DNA from: Mycobacterium seoulense
GTDB taxonomy: Bacteria > Actinomycetota > Actinomycetes > Mycobacteriales > Mycobacteriaceae
Assembly (NCBI RefSeq): GCF_010731595.1
Contig: NZ_AP022582.1
Coordinates: 186,001 to 250,000 of the forward strand
DNA: 64,000 nt
Reading direction: 5' to 3'
How positions within the stretch are numbered: position 1 is the stretch's first letter; every line of letters begins with the position of its first letter. Shown here piece after piece: positions 8,778 to 16,862 of this stretch. A program made the position numbers and the translations under genes. A model generated the notes under the pieces. The model was given only the letters and a program-made list of their open reading frames with translations. It ran no database searches and had not been told where the DNA came from.

Positions 8778-9392
8778 TCAAGCGCCGTAGAGGGTTTTCT
8801 TCCAGATCGTCGACAGGGTGGCGATGGCGTCGGCGTCGCTGATCTTGATGCCCAGGTTGGAGGGGCCGACGAATACGGTGGTGAAGTTCTCGAACAGCAG
8901 GGCGATGGCCGCCGCGGTGTGTTGCGGGTCCAGCTCGGTTCCGTAGCCCTGCTCCTGGGCGCGGCGGACCGAGGCGGCGACGATGTCCATGCCGAAGCGG
9001 CGGAATTCGTTCTGCACGGCCGCGAAGCGACGCTGGGTGGCGGCCAGCTGGGCCACCGCGATCATGATGCCGATGTTCTGCTTGAACATGTTCCAGTACC
9101 CGGTGACCACCGAGGTGAAAAAGGCGTCGTCGTCCGGTGATTCCGGTAGCTCGAGGCTCAGCCCGGACGGCGTCACGACATCGTGCAGGAACGATTCGGC
9201 CAGGGCGGCGAGCAGGTCCTCCTTGTCGGCGAAATACCGGTAGAACACCGCGGGCGACTTGCCCGCCGCCGAGGTGATGTCGGCCAGCGTGGTGCCGTGA
9301 AAACCACGCTCCGCGAAAAGCTTTCGTGCGGCCTGCTCGATGGCCTGCCTGGTCTGGCGGCCCTTGGCGGTCAGCGCATCCTGGGCGGGCAT
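8778..9392 (-). CDS. TetR/AcrR family transcriptional regulator
   Basis: This 204-residue repressor-type protein has the N-terminal helix-turn-helix typical of TetR proteins (LFAERGFHGTTLADITSAAG, then SPAVFYRYFADKEDLLAALA). The C-terminal ligand domain is helical and gives no specific clue. The ATG at 9392 overlaps the preceding HMG-CoA-lyase-like stop (TGATG); an in-frame ATG nine bases upstream is less well placed. It sits inside the catabolic run, so it probably controls that run in response to a pathway acyl-CoA. A candidate operator lies upstream of the first gene at 13848-13863. Confidence 0.92.
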   Translation of the reverse strand: MPAQDALTAKGRQTRQAIEQAARKLFAERGFHGTTLADITSAAGKSPAVFYRYFADKEDLLAALAESFLHDVVTPSGLSLELPESPDDDAFFTSVVTGYWNMFKQNIGIMIAVAQLAATQRRFAAVQNEFRRFGMDIVAASVRRAQEQGYGTELDPQHTAAAIALLFENFTTVFVGPSNLGIKISDADAIATLSTIWKKTLYGA

Positions 9393-10288
9393 CAGCTGCA
9401 CATCCGGTCGCCGGCGCGCAGCAGCGCGCTCGGCAGGTCATGGCCGACAACGGACTTCGCCACGCCGGCCGCGGCGATGGCGGCCTGCAGGTCGACGTCG
9501 ACCTCGATGCCGCTGTCGCGCAGCAGGTACACCAAGTCCTCGGTGGCGATGTTGCCGGTGGCCCCGGGTGCGAACGGGCAGCCGCCCAGGCCGCCGACCG
9601 AGGCGTCCAGCCGGGTCACCCCGGAGCTGACCGCGGCGTAGGCGCTGGCCAGCCCGCAGCCGCGGGTGTTGTGAAAATGACCGCCAAGCGGCAGGTCGCC
9701 GATCACCGGAAGCAGTTGTGCGATCAGGGAACTCACCCGCCCCGGGGTGGTGGTGCCGATCGTGTCGGCGATCGACAGGCGGTCGGCGCCGCGGTCGCGG
9801 GCGGCCGCGGCGATGTCGAGCACCCGCTGGGGCGGGGTGGGGCCTTCGAACGGTGAGTCCCACGCGGTGGCGATCACCACCTCGACGGTGACGCCGCCGT
9901 CGTGCGCGATGGCGACGATCTCGTCGATCGCCTCGGTGGCCTCGGCGCTGGTCCGCCCGACGTTGGCCATGCTGAACGCGTCGTCGGCGGCCACCACGTA
10001 CTCGATCGAGCGCAGCCCCGCCGCGACGGCCCGCCTGGCGCCGTTCGGGCTGGCCACCAGGGCGGAGAACTCGATGTCGGGGTAGTCGCGCAGGTGCGCG
10101 GCGAGCTCGGCGGCGTCGGCCATCGACGGCACCTTCGACGGCGAGACGAAGGCGGTGGCCTCCACCTCGCGGACCCCGGTCGCGGCGATCGCGGCCAGCA
10201 GTTCGAGCTTGGCCGCCAACGGGATCGGCGTCTCGATCTGCAGGCCGTCGCGCAGCGCGACCTCGCGGATGGTCACGTGCCGGCTCAT
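9392..10288 (-). CDS. hydroxymethylglutaryl-CoA lyase family enzyme
   Basis: This 298-residue TIM-barrel lyase of the HMG-CoA lyase family cleaves a 3-hydroxy-3-methylacyl-CoA to a keto acid or ester plus acetyl-CoA. Visible signatures are REVALRDGLQ at the N-terminus, the metal-binding GHFHNTRG and the active-site cysteine motif GGLGGCPFAPGATGN. The neighbouring CoA transferase and acyl-CoA dehydrogenase are consistent with leucine-like or branched hydroxy-acid catabolism. No methylcrotonyl-CoA carboxylase genes are nearby, so classical leucine degradation is not supported here. The ATG at 10288 overlaps the CoA-transferase stop. Confidence 0.9.
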   Translation of the reverse strand: MSRHVTIREVALRDGLQIETPIPLAAKLELLAAIAATGVREVEATAFVSPSKVPSMADAAELAAHLRDYPDIEFSALVASPNGARRAVAAGLRSIEYVVAADDAFSMANVGRTSAEATEAIDEIVAIAHDGGVTVEVVIATAWDSPFEGPTPPQRVLDIAAAARDRGADRLSIADTIGTTTPGRVSSLIAQLLPVIGDLPLGGHFHNTRGCGLASAYAAVSSGVTRLDASVGGLGGCPFAPGATGNIATEDLVYLLRDSGIEVDVDLQAAIAAAGVAKSVVGHDLPSALLRAGDRMCS

Positions 10289-11541
10289 ATCACCACCTCC
10301 GCCCGCAGCTCCTCGAGCTCCTGGGCGGTCTTGCCCAGCAGCCCGATGTAGACGTCGTCGTTGTGCTGGCCGGGCCGGGCGGGCCCGGCGGTGCGGACCC
10401 GCCCAGGGGACTCCGAGAGCACCGGGACGACGCCCGGGCCCAGGACGTTGCGCTGCACCCGCTCGTCGTAGTGCTCGACGAGCATGCCGCGGGTCCGCAG
10501 CTGCGGGTCGTTGACCACCTCCGCGACGGTGTTGATCGGACCGGCGATCACCCCCGCGGCGCTGAGGGTTTCGATGATCTCACCGGGCTCACGTTCCGCG
10601 GCCCACGCGCCGATGATCTCGTCGAGTGCGTCCTGGTTGCGGCCGCGCGCGACGTGCGTGGCGAACCGGTCGTCGACGGCCAGCTCCGGGCTGCCCATCG
10701 CCTTGCAGAGCCGGGCGAAGACGGTGTCCTGGTTGGCGGCGATCACCACCCACGAGCCGTCGGCGCTGCGGTAGATGTTGGACGGCGCGATGCCGTCGAG
10801 CCGGGTGCCCGACGGTCCGCGCACCACGCCGCCGACGTCGTAGTCGGGGATGGTCGATTCCTGGACGGCCAAACAGGATTCGGTCAGCGCAACGTCGACC
10901 ACCTGGCCGCGCCCGGTGACGCCGCGGCGGTACAGCGCCGCCAGCGCGCCCTGGGCGCCGAACATCCCGGCCAGACTGTCGCCGAGGGAGAGCGCGAGCC
11001 GGGGCGGCGGGCCGCCGGGGAACCCGTTGAGGTACCGCAGCCCGCTGGCCGCCTCGGCCACCGAGGCATAGCCGGCCTTGCGGGCGTCGGGCCCGGTCTG
11101 CCCGTAACCGGACACCCGGACCAGGATGATGCCCGGGTTGCGGGCGCTGAGCACGTCGTAGCCCAGGTCCCATTTCTCCAGCGTCCCCGGGCGGAAGTTC
11201 TCCACGATGATGTCGGACTTCTCGACGAGGTCGCAGAACAGTTCACGGCCGCGGGGGAGGCGCAGGTCCAGGGTGATCGCTCTCTTGTTGCGCGCGTGCA
11301 CGGTCCAGAAGACGTGCTCACCGTCGAGCTCGGCCTGACCCCAGGTGCGCAACGGGTCGGGGGCACCGGGCGGTTCCACCTTGATGACGTCGGCGCCCAT
11401 GTCGCCCAGCAACCGGCCGGCGAAGGGGCCCGCGATCAACGTGCCGAGCTCGAGCACCCGGATGCCGTCCAGCGGGCCGGCCGGTGCCATGCGCCGCTCC
11501 TCCTCATCGCTGCGCTCTGCATCGTCGCTGGCGGTCGTCAT
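10285..11541 (-). CDS. CaiB/BaiF family III CoA transferase
   Basis: This 418-residue enzyme of the formyl-CoA/L-carnitine CoA-transferase class moves CoA between carboxylic acids. The family start GPLDGIRVLELGTLIAGPFAGRLLGDMGADVIKVEPP is complete, and the segment LSLGDSLAGMFGAQGALAAL contains the expected catalytic aspartate. I use the ATG at 11541 because it overlaps the hydrolase stop (ATGA). A later ATG (MAPAGPL) would drop a charged leader of 17 residues. In this operon it probably activates the substrate acid that the dehydrogenase, kinase and lyase then process. Confidence 0.92.
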   Translation of the reverse strand: MTTASDDAERSDEEERRMAPAGPLDGIRVLELGTLIAGPFAGRLLGDMGADVIKVEPPGAPDPLRTWGQAELDGEHVFWTVHARNKRAITLDLRLPRGRELFCDLVEKSDIIVENFRPGTLEKWDLGYDVLSARNPGIILVRVSGYGQTGPDARKAGYASVAEAASGLRYLNGFPGGPPPRLALSLGDSLAGMFGAQGALAALYRRGVTGRGQVVDVALTESCLAVQESTIPDYDVGGVVRGPSGTRLDGIAPSNIYRSADGSWVVIAANQDTVFARLCKAMGSPELAVDDRFATHVARGRNQDALDEIIGAWAAEREPGEIIETLSAAGVIAGPINTVAEVVNDPQLRTRGMLVEHYDERVQRNVLGPGVVPVLSESPGRVRTAGPARPGQHNDDVYIGLLGKTAQELEELRAEVVI

Positions 11542-12719
11542 TGCCTGCCCGCGAAGTCGTGGCGGACCAGCCAGTCGGTGACGATGTCGACGGCCGCGCG
11601 CAGCTTGTCGCGCTGGTCGGCCCCCGCGTAATAGTGGGTGGCGCCGGGGATTTCGTGCATCTCCTTGTCGTGATACCCGATCGCGTCGAAGAGCCGTCGG
11701 GTGTGGCTGGGCGTGCAGGCGTCGTCGGCCAGGTTACCGATCACCAGCGCCGGGATCGCGATGTCGGCGCCGCAGGCCACCCCGTCGCCCCGGGCGTCGT
11801 CGTAACTCCATTGCGAGAGCCAGCCCCGCAGCGTGGAGAAGCGGGCCAGCCCGACGGGGCTCATGTTCACCACTTGAGGATCCCCCAGGTAGCAGGTTCC
11901 CGGGGTGCGTTCGTTGGGATCGACGGTCGGGTCCAGCCAGCGCGGGTCGGCCATGGTGCCGTGCACCACGAAGCAGAACTCCTCGTCCGGACGTCCGGCG
12001 GCCCTCAGTTCGGCCAACTTCTCCTTGACCCACGCGGTGATGCGGCGGTTGCGTTCGACCTGCGCCCCGCGATACCGGGCCAGGAATTCCTGGCTGTAGG
12101 GCGGCTGGTTCGGGTTGTCCGGGTTGTACAGGTCCAGCTCGGGATCGCGCTTGGTGGGGTCGGATTCGTCGAGGATCGACGCGTCGAGCCATTCGGTCAG
12201 CGTGCCGTGCCGGCTGATGTGCGCCGCCAGCAGCATGATGCCGTCGGCGGGGATCAGGTCCAGGGCGGTCAGGTCCGGGCCGTCGCCCGACGGGCTCGAC
12301 GTGATGGTGGGGTGTTGGGCCTGCTGCTGGTAGAACACCGACAGCGAGCCGCCGCCACTCCACCCCGCCAGCACCACCTTCTGATAGCCCAGCCGCTTCT
12401 TGGCGTCTTTGATGCACTCGCCGAGGTCCTCGACGACCTTCTCCATCAGCAGCGCCGAGTCGGTGCCGCGGAACCGGCTGTTGCAGTAGATGACGTGGTG
12501 GCCGGCCCGGGCCAGCGCATTGATCATCGGCAGGTAGGCGCCGCCGCCGATGGGGTGCATGAACACCAGCACGGTGTCAGACGGCTTGTCCTTCGGCTTG
12601 AGCAGGTAGCTCTCCAGCACGGTGATCTCGGCCAGGCCGCCGTAGACGTCGCGGACGCCGGAATTGTTCTGGAAGGCAACGAGATAGGGGAATCGCTCGT
12701 ATTCGTGGCGGGTCGTCAT
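11538..12719 (-). CDS. alpha/beta-hydrolase fold protein
   Basis: This 393-residue alpha/beta hydrolase has the nucleophile elbow GWSGGGSLSVF, the oxyanion-side HPIGGGAYLPM and a late histidine in IPGATHYY. The protein is longer than a minimal hydrolase because of a lid-like insert (roughly residues 150-260). It has no signal peptide. The start at 12719 lies two bases after the dioxygenase-like stop. In context it could hydrolyse an ester or lactone at the head of the pathway; the substrate is not readable from sequence. Confidence 0.85.
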   Translation of the reverse strand: MTTRHEYERFPYLVAFQNNSGVRDVYGGLAEITVLESYLLKPKDKPSDTVLVFMHPIGGGAYLPMINALARAGHHVIYCNSRFRGTDSALLMEKVVEDLGECIKDAKKRLGYQKVVLAGWSGGGSLSVFYQQQAQHPTITSSPSGDGPDLTALDLIPADGIMLLAAHISRHGTLTEWLDASILDESDPTKRDPELDLYNPDNPNQPPYSQEFLARYRGAQVERNRRITAWVKEKLAELRAAGRPDEEFCFVVHGTMADPRWLDPTVDPNERTPGTCYLGDPQVVNMSPVGLARFSTLRGWLSQWSYDDARGDGVACGADIAIPALVIGNLADDACTPSHTRRLFDAIGYHDKEMHEIPGATHYYAGADQRDKLRAAVDIVTDWLVRHDFAGRQ

Positions 12720-12721
12720 GG

Positions 12722-13813
12722 TCAGTGTTGTCCTAGGTCGTGCGCCAGCACCTCGGCCGAGGGAGTCAGGCGCCTGCGGGTGTCGACGGCGATCACTTGC
12801 CAATCGACGCGGGAGTAGTCGTCGAACTTGCGGCGCGCCCGTTCCCGCGCCTTCTCCGGTGCGCCGTGGTGAACGCCTTGCGGCGCATGGGAAATCAGGC
12901 CGGGCGGCATCGGGATGCCGTAGAGCGAGCCGCCGTGGAAGAAGGCGATCTCGTCATAGTCGACGTTGCGGTGATACCACGGCGTGCGCTCGGTCCCCGG
13001 AACCCCTTCGGCCGGCTTCGGCAGAAAATTCATCACGTAGACGCCGGTGGCCTGCATGAACAGGTGCACCGTCGGCGGTAGGTGCACGCTGTCGGAGGTC
13101 ACCACGTTGTAGTCCGCGATGTTGAAGGTGAACGCGAAGTTGTCACCGCGCCAGCCCTCGACGTCGAGCGGATTGTGTTGGTAGAACAGCGTTGTCGGGC
13201 CGCCCTCGTGGATCAGCCGGACCTCGTACTCGTCCCGTCCGTCGTCGTCGATGGGTGCCGGGTCGGGGATGATGGCCTGCGACGGGTCGAACGGGAAGTG
13301 CCGGCCGAGCGGCCCGGGCGGGGGCACCCGGAATTCGTCGGTCGCCTCGACCATGAGCAGCGTCGTCTCGCCATCCGGCACCTGGCGCCAGGTGCACGCC
13401 TTGGGCAGGTAGACCCAGTCGCCTTCGGAGTAGCGCAGCGGGCCGAACTCGGTTTCGAGCAGACCGGCGCCCCGGTGGACGAAGCACAGCAGGTCGCCGT
13501 CGACATGGCGTACGTAGAACGGCATCGGCTCGTGGCGGCGGCTCAACAGGATTCGGCAGTCGGCGTTGCTGAACATCAGCAGGGGACCGCCGTCGGCGCC
13601 GGTGGCGTCGCTGGGCTTGAGCTCGCCGGCCAGCACGTCGACGGGGCGCAGCGGGCCGACCGACCGGTAGGCGGTGGGGTCGTGGCGGCGGTAGAGGTTC
13701 GCGGTGCGGCCGGTGAATCCGCCCCGGCCCAGCTCGTCGTCCTTGAGGCCGTCGAGATCGGCGTGCAGGCGTCGTGGCGTCCTGCCTTTTCGCATGTGGA
13801 CGAAGGATTCCAT
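12722..13813 (-). CDS. homogentisate 1,2-dioxygenase-like cupin protein
   Basis: This 363-residue protein has the bicupin homogentisate dioxygenase fold. Recognisable segments are RHVDGDLLCFVHRGAG, GDWVYLPKACTWR and a C-terminal histidine-rich stretch LISHAPQGVHHGAPEKARE that should hold the Fe(II) ligands. True homogentisate pathways usually carry maleylacetoacetate isomerase and fumarylacetoacetase beside it; neither is present. It heads the run of coupled minus-strand genes. The start MESFVHMRKGR at 13813 matches the family N-terminus. It may cleave homogentisate or another ring, or be a divergent cupin. Confidence 0.8.
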   Translation of the reverse strand: MESFVHMRKGRTPRRLHADLDGLKDDELGRGGFTGRTANLYRRHDPTAYRSVGPLRPVDVLAGELKPSDATGADGGPLLMFSNADCRILLSRRHEPMPFYVRHVDGDLLCFVHRGAGLLETEFGPLRYSEGDWVYLPKACTWRQVPDGETTLLMVEATDEFRVPPPGPLGRHFPFDPSQAIIPDPAPIDDDGRDEYEVRLIHEGGPTTLFYQHNPLDVEGWRGDNFAFTFNIADYNVVTSDSVHLPPTVHLFMQATGVYVMNFLPKPAEGVPGTERTPWYHRNVDYDEIAFFHGGSLYGIPMPPGLISHAPQGVHHGAPEKARERARRKFDDYSRVDWQVIAVDTRRRLTPSAEVLAHDLGQH

Positions 13814-13989
13814 CGGTGGACCCCCAATTCGGGCGACTAGAAAACTGAAAGTGACATTACTTTTCGTTTCGGGCGCGCACAAGGGTGGGTGGATCCGCTG
13901 ACCGTGCACGGCTGCCGCGATCCGATATCGCCCGCGCCGGCAGATCCTGCGAAGGCCACCCGACCAGGCGCGGCGGATTCGGCCGGGCG

Positions 13990-14961
13990 TCAATCGCGGA
14001 CGCGCACCACGACCTTCCCTTTGGCGGTGCGGTTCTCCAGGGACGCCACCGCGGCGGCGGCCTCGTCCAGGGGATAGACCTCCGGGGTGGGTGCGGCCAG
14101 CCGGCCCGAGCTGAGCAGCTTCTCGAGCCCGGCCCACTGCTCGGCCAGCGCGTTCGGGTGCGTCGCGGTCCACGCCCCCCAGCCCACGCCCACCACGTCA
14201 ATGTTGTTGAGCAGCAACCGGTTCACCTTCACCGTCGGGATGTCTCCGCCGGTGAAGCCGACGACCAGCAGCCGTCCCCCGGGGGCGAGGGAGCGTAGCG
14301 AATCGGTGAACCGGTCACCGCCGACCGGGTCGAGCACGACGTCGACGCCGCGCCCGCCGGTCAGCTCCTTGACCGCGTCCTTGAACCCGTCGGCCAGCAC
14401 CACGTCGGTGGCTCCTGCGGCCGTCGCGACGTCCGCCTTCTCTTCGGTGCTGACCACGGCGATGGTGCGCGACGCCCCGAGCAGCGGCGCCAGCCGCAGC
14501 GTCGACGTCCCGATGCCGCCGGCGGCGCCCTGCACCAGCACCGTCTCGCCCCGGGCCAGCCGGCCGCGCACCGTCAGGGCGAAGTACACCGTCAGGTCGT
14601 TGAACAGCAGTCCGGCGCCCGCCTCGAAACTCACGTTGTCGGGCAGCTTGAACACCCGGTCGGGCTGCAGGATGGCGACCTCGGCCATGCCGCCGCTGAG
14701 CATGGTCAGTCCGACGACCCGGTCGCCGGCCCGCACGTGTGCGTCGCCCGGCGCCGACCGCACCACGCCGGCGATCTCGGCCCCCAGCACGAACGGCGGC
14801 TCGGGGCGGTACTGATAGAGGCCCCGGGTCAGCAGGGCGTCGGGGAAGGCGGCACCGGCGGCGTGCACCTCGACGACCACGCCGTCACCCGACGGTTCGT
14901 CGACCTCCGCCACCTCGATCGCGTCCGGACCGTCCAGCCGGGTCACCCGTGCAGCTCGCAT
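13990..14961 (-). CDS. fadB4: NADPH:quinone oxidoreductase FadB4
   Basis: This 323-residue zinc-independent medium-chain dehydrogenase/reductase has the nucleotide-binding motif VLVQGAAGGIGTSTLRLA and the downstream DVVLDPVGGDRF block. Length and sequence follow M. tuberculosis FadB4 (Rv3141), which lies next to fadE23 there; here fadB4 is separated from fadE23 by two oxidoreductase genes. The family reduces quinones or alpha,beta-unsaturated carbonyls with NADPH. The start at 14961 (MRAARVTRLDG) is the family start; the open frame upstream is not plausible. Confidence 0.9.
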   Translation of the reverse strand: MRAARVTRLDGPDAIEVAEVDEPSGDGVVVEVHAAGAAFPDALLTRGLYQYRPEPPFVLGAEIAGVVRSAPGDAHVRAGDRVVGLTMLSGGMAEVAILQPDRVFKLPDNVSFEAGAGLLFNDLTVYFALTVRGRLARGETVLVQGAAGGIGTSTLRLAPLLGASRTIAVVSTEEKADVATAAGATDVVLADGFKDAVKELTGGRGVDVVLDPVGGDRFTDSLRSLAPGGRLLVVGFTGGDIPTVKVNRLLLNNIDVVGVGWGAWTATHPNALAEQWAGLEKLLSSGRLAAPTPEVYPLDEAAAAVASLENRTAKGKVVVRVRD

Positions 14962-14983
14962 GGTCGGACAGCCTACTGCCGGC

Positions 14984-15982
14984 TCAAAATCCGTCGGCGA
15001 CCCGCACCACCGCCCGCCCGGTGAACTTGCCGGCGCGCACCTGGTCCAGCACGTCGACCACGTCCTTGACGTCGACCTCGCTGATGAGTGCGTCCAGATG
15101 ACGCGGACGCAACGAATCACCCAGCAGCGCCCACAGTTTGCGGCGCCGGTCGATCGGCATCTGCACCGAGTCCATCCCCAACAGCGCGATGCCGCGCAAG
15201 ATGAACGGCATCACCGTGGTGTGCAACGCGGGACCACCCGTCAGGCCGCTACAGGCCACCGCCCCGCCGTAGTCGACGGCACTGAGCACGTCGGCCAGCG
15301 TCGCGCCGCCCACGCAATCCACCGCGGCCGACCAGCGCGCCTTGGCCAGCGGCCGCGGTTTGGCGTCGGGGTCCTCCGGCAGCCGGCCGATAACCTCAGC
15401 GGCGCCAAGCTCTTTCAGCAGCCCGGCCGCCGACTCCTTGCCGGTCGAGGCGACCACCCGATAACCCGCGGCGGCCAGCAGGTCGACGCTGACGGAGCCC
15501 ACGCCGCCGGAGGCGCCGGTGACGACCACCGACCCGGCGCCGGGCCCCACGCCCCAGTCGATCAGCGCCTGCACGCTCATCGCCGCGGTGAAGCCGGCGG
15601 TCCCGATCGCGGCGCCCTCGCGCGGGCTCAACGCGCCGAGCGCGACGACCTGGTCGGCCGGCAGCCGCGCGTATTCGGCATAGCCGCCGTGGTGGCCGGT
15701 GCCGATCTGATACCCGTGGGCCACCACCTTGTCGCCGACGGCGAAGTCCGGCGACCCGGACTCGACGACCTCGCCGGTCAGGTCGATACCCGGCACCACC
15801 GGGTAGCTGCGCACCACCCCGCCGCGCGGGGTCAGCGCCAACGCATCCTTGTAGTTGACGCTCGAATAGAGCACCCGGATCGTCACCTCACCGGGCGGCA
15901 GGTCCGAGTCGCTCAATGTCTCGACCGAGGCGGTTATCCGGTCACCATCTTCGCGAGCGACGAGCGCCTGAAACGTGTCCAT
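14984..15982 (-). CDS. YhdH/AcuI-type acrylyl-CoA reductase (MDR family)
   Basis: This 332-residue NADPH-dependent MDR enzyme has SSVNYKDALALT near residue 40, the Rossmann glycine motif VTGASGGVGSVSVDLLA and the conserved end GRAVVRV. Family members reduce acryloyl-CoA to propionyl-CoA or act on related enones. The gene is 22 bases upstream of fadB4 in the same direction, so the two reductases are probably co-expressed. It is divergent to the aldo-keto reductase gene, with only 22 bases between the two start codons. Confidence 0.88.
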   Translation of the reverse strand: MDTFQALVAREDGDRITASVETLSDSDLPPGEVTIRVLYSSVNYKDALALTPRGGVVRSYPVVPGIDLTGEVVESGSPDFAVGDKVVAHGYQIGTGHHGGYAEYARLPADQVVALGALSPREGAAIGTAGFTAAMSVQALIDWGVGPGAGSVVVTGASGGVGSVSVDLLAAAGYRVVASTGKESAAGLLKELGAAEVIGRLPEDPDAKPRPLAKARWSAAVDCVGGATLADVLSAVDYGGAVACSGLTGGPALHTTVMPFILRGIALLGMDSVQMPIDRRRKLWALLGDSLRPRHLDALISEVDVKDVVDVLDQVRAGKFTGRAVVRVADGF

Positions 15983-16004
15983 TCCTCGACGCTAACCTCA
16001 CCGT

Positions 16005-16862
16005 ATGGATTCCTTTCCACTCGGTCGCTTTTCGGTCTCCCGGGTGGGCTTCGGCGCGATGCAGTTGCCGGGTCCCAATGTCTTCGGCCCGCCGCGGGAC
16101 CGCGATGAGGCGCTGGCCGTGCTGCGTCGGGCCGTCGAACTCGGCGTCGACCACATCGACACCGCCCAGTTCTACGGTCCCGACGTCGCCAACGAGCTCA
16201 TCCGCGAGGCGCTGCATCCCTATCCGGAGAACCTCGCGCTGGTGAGCAAGGTCGGCGGTCGGCGCGATGACACCGGCGGCTGGCTACCGGTCGACGCGCC
16301 GGCCGACCTGCGCCGCGACATCGAGACCAACCTGCGCACCCTCGGCGTCGACCAACTGGCCGCGGTCAACCTGCGCGTCTTCGAAAGCGGAAGGCCGGAC
16401 CAGCTCTTCGACGACCAGCTGTCGGTCATGATCGAAGCCCGCGACGATGGGCTGATCGGCGGCATCGGGCTGAGCAACGTCAGCCGCGAACACCTGCTGC
16501 ACGCGCTGGAACGCACCGAGATCGCCTGTGTGCAAAACGCGTTCAACCTCATCGACCGGACGTCGCAGCCCGTTCTCGACGAGTGCACGGCGCGGGGTAT
16601 CGCGTTCGTCCCGTTCTTCCCGCTGGGGGCCGCCTTCGTGCAGCCGAACCCCCTGCTCACCCACGAACTGGTGGTCGACGTCGCCGATCGCCTCGGGCGG
16701 ACGCCCGCGCAGGTCGCGCTGGCGTGGACGCTGAGCGTGGCGCCCAACGTGCTGCTGATCCCAGGCACCTCGTCGGTGCGCCACCTGGAGGAGAACCTCG
16801 ACGTCGCGTCCATCGAGCTGGACGACGACGCCCGCGAGCAGCTGGACGCGGTCGCTATTTGA
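16005..16862 (+). CDS. aldo/keto reductase family oxidoreductase
   Basis: This 285-residue TIM-barrel NADPH oxidoreductase has the family start VSRVGFGAMQLPG, the catalytic Asp/Tyr region HIDTAQFYGPDVANELIREAL and the lysine in LALVSKVGG. Where most family members have the catalytic histidine, this one reads LAAVNLRVF, a substitution seen in an actinobacterial subgroup. The C-terminal LIPGTSSVRHLEENL binds the NADPH phosphate. Its last eight bases overlap the end of fadE23 on the other strand. The substrate is unknown. Confidence 0.9.
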   Translation: MDSFPLGRFSVSRVGFGAMQLPGPNVFGPPRDRDEALAVLRRAVELGVDHIDTAQFYGPDVANELIREALHPYPENLALVSKVGGRRDDTGGWLPVDAPADLRRDIETNLRTLGVDQLAAVNLRVFESGRPDQLFDDQLSVMIEARDDGLIGGIGLSNVSREHLLHALERTEIACVQNAFNLIDRTSQPVLDECTARGIAFVPFFPLGAAFVQPNPLLTHELVVDVADRLGRTPAQVALAWTLSVAPNVLLIPGTSSVRHLEENLDVASIELDDDAREQLDAVAI

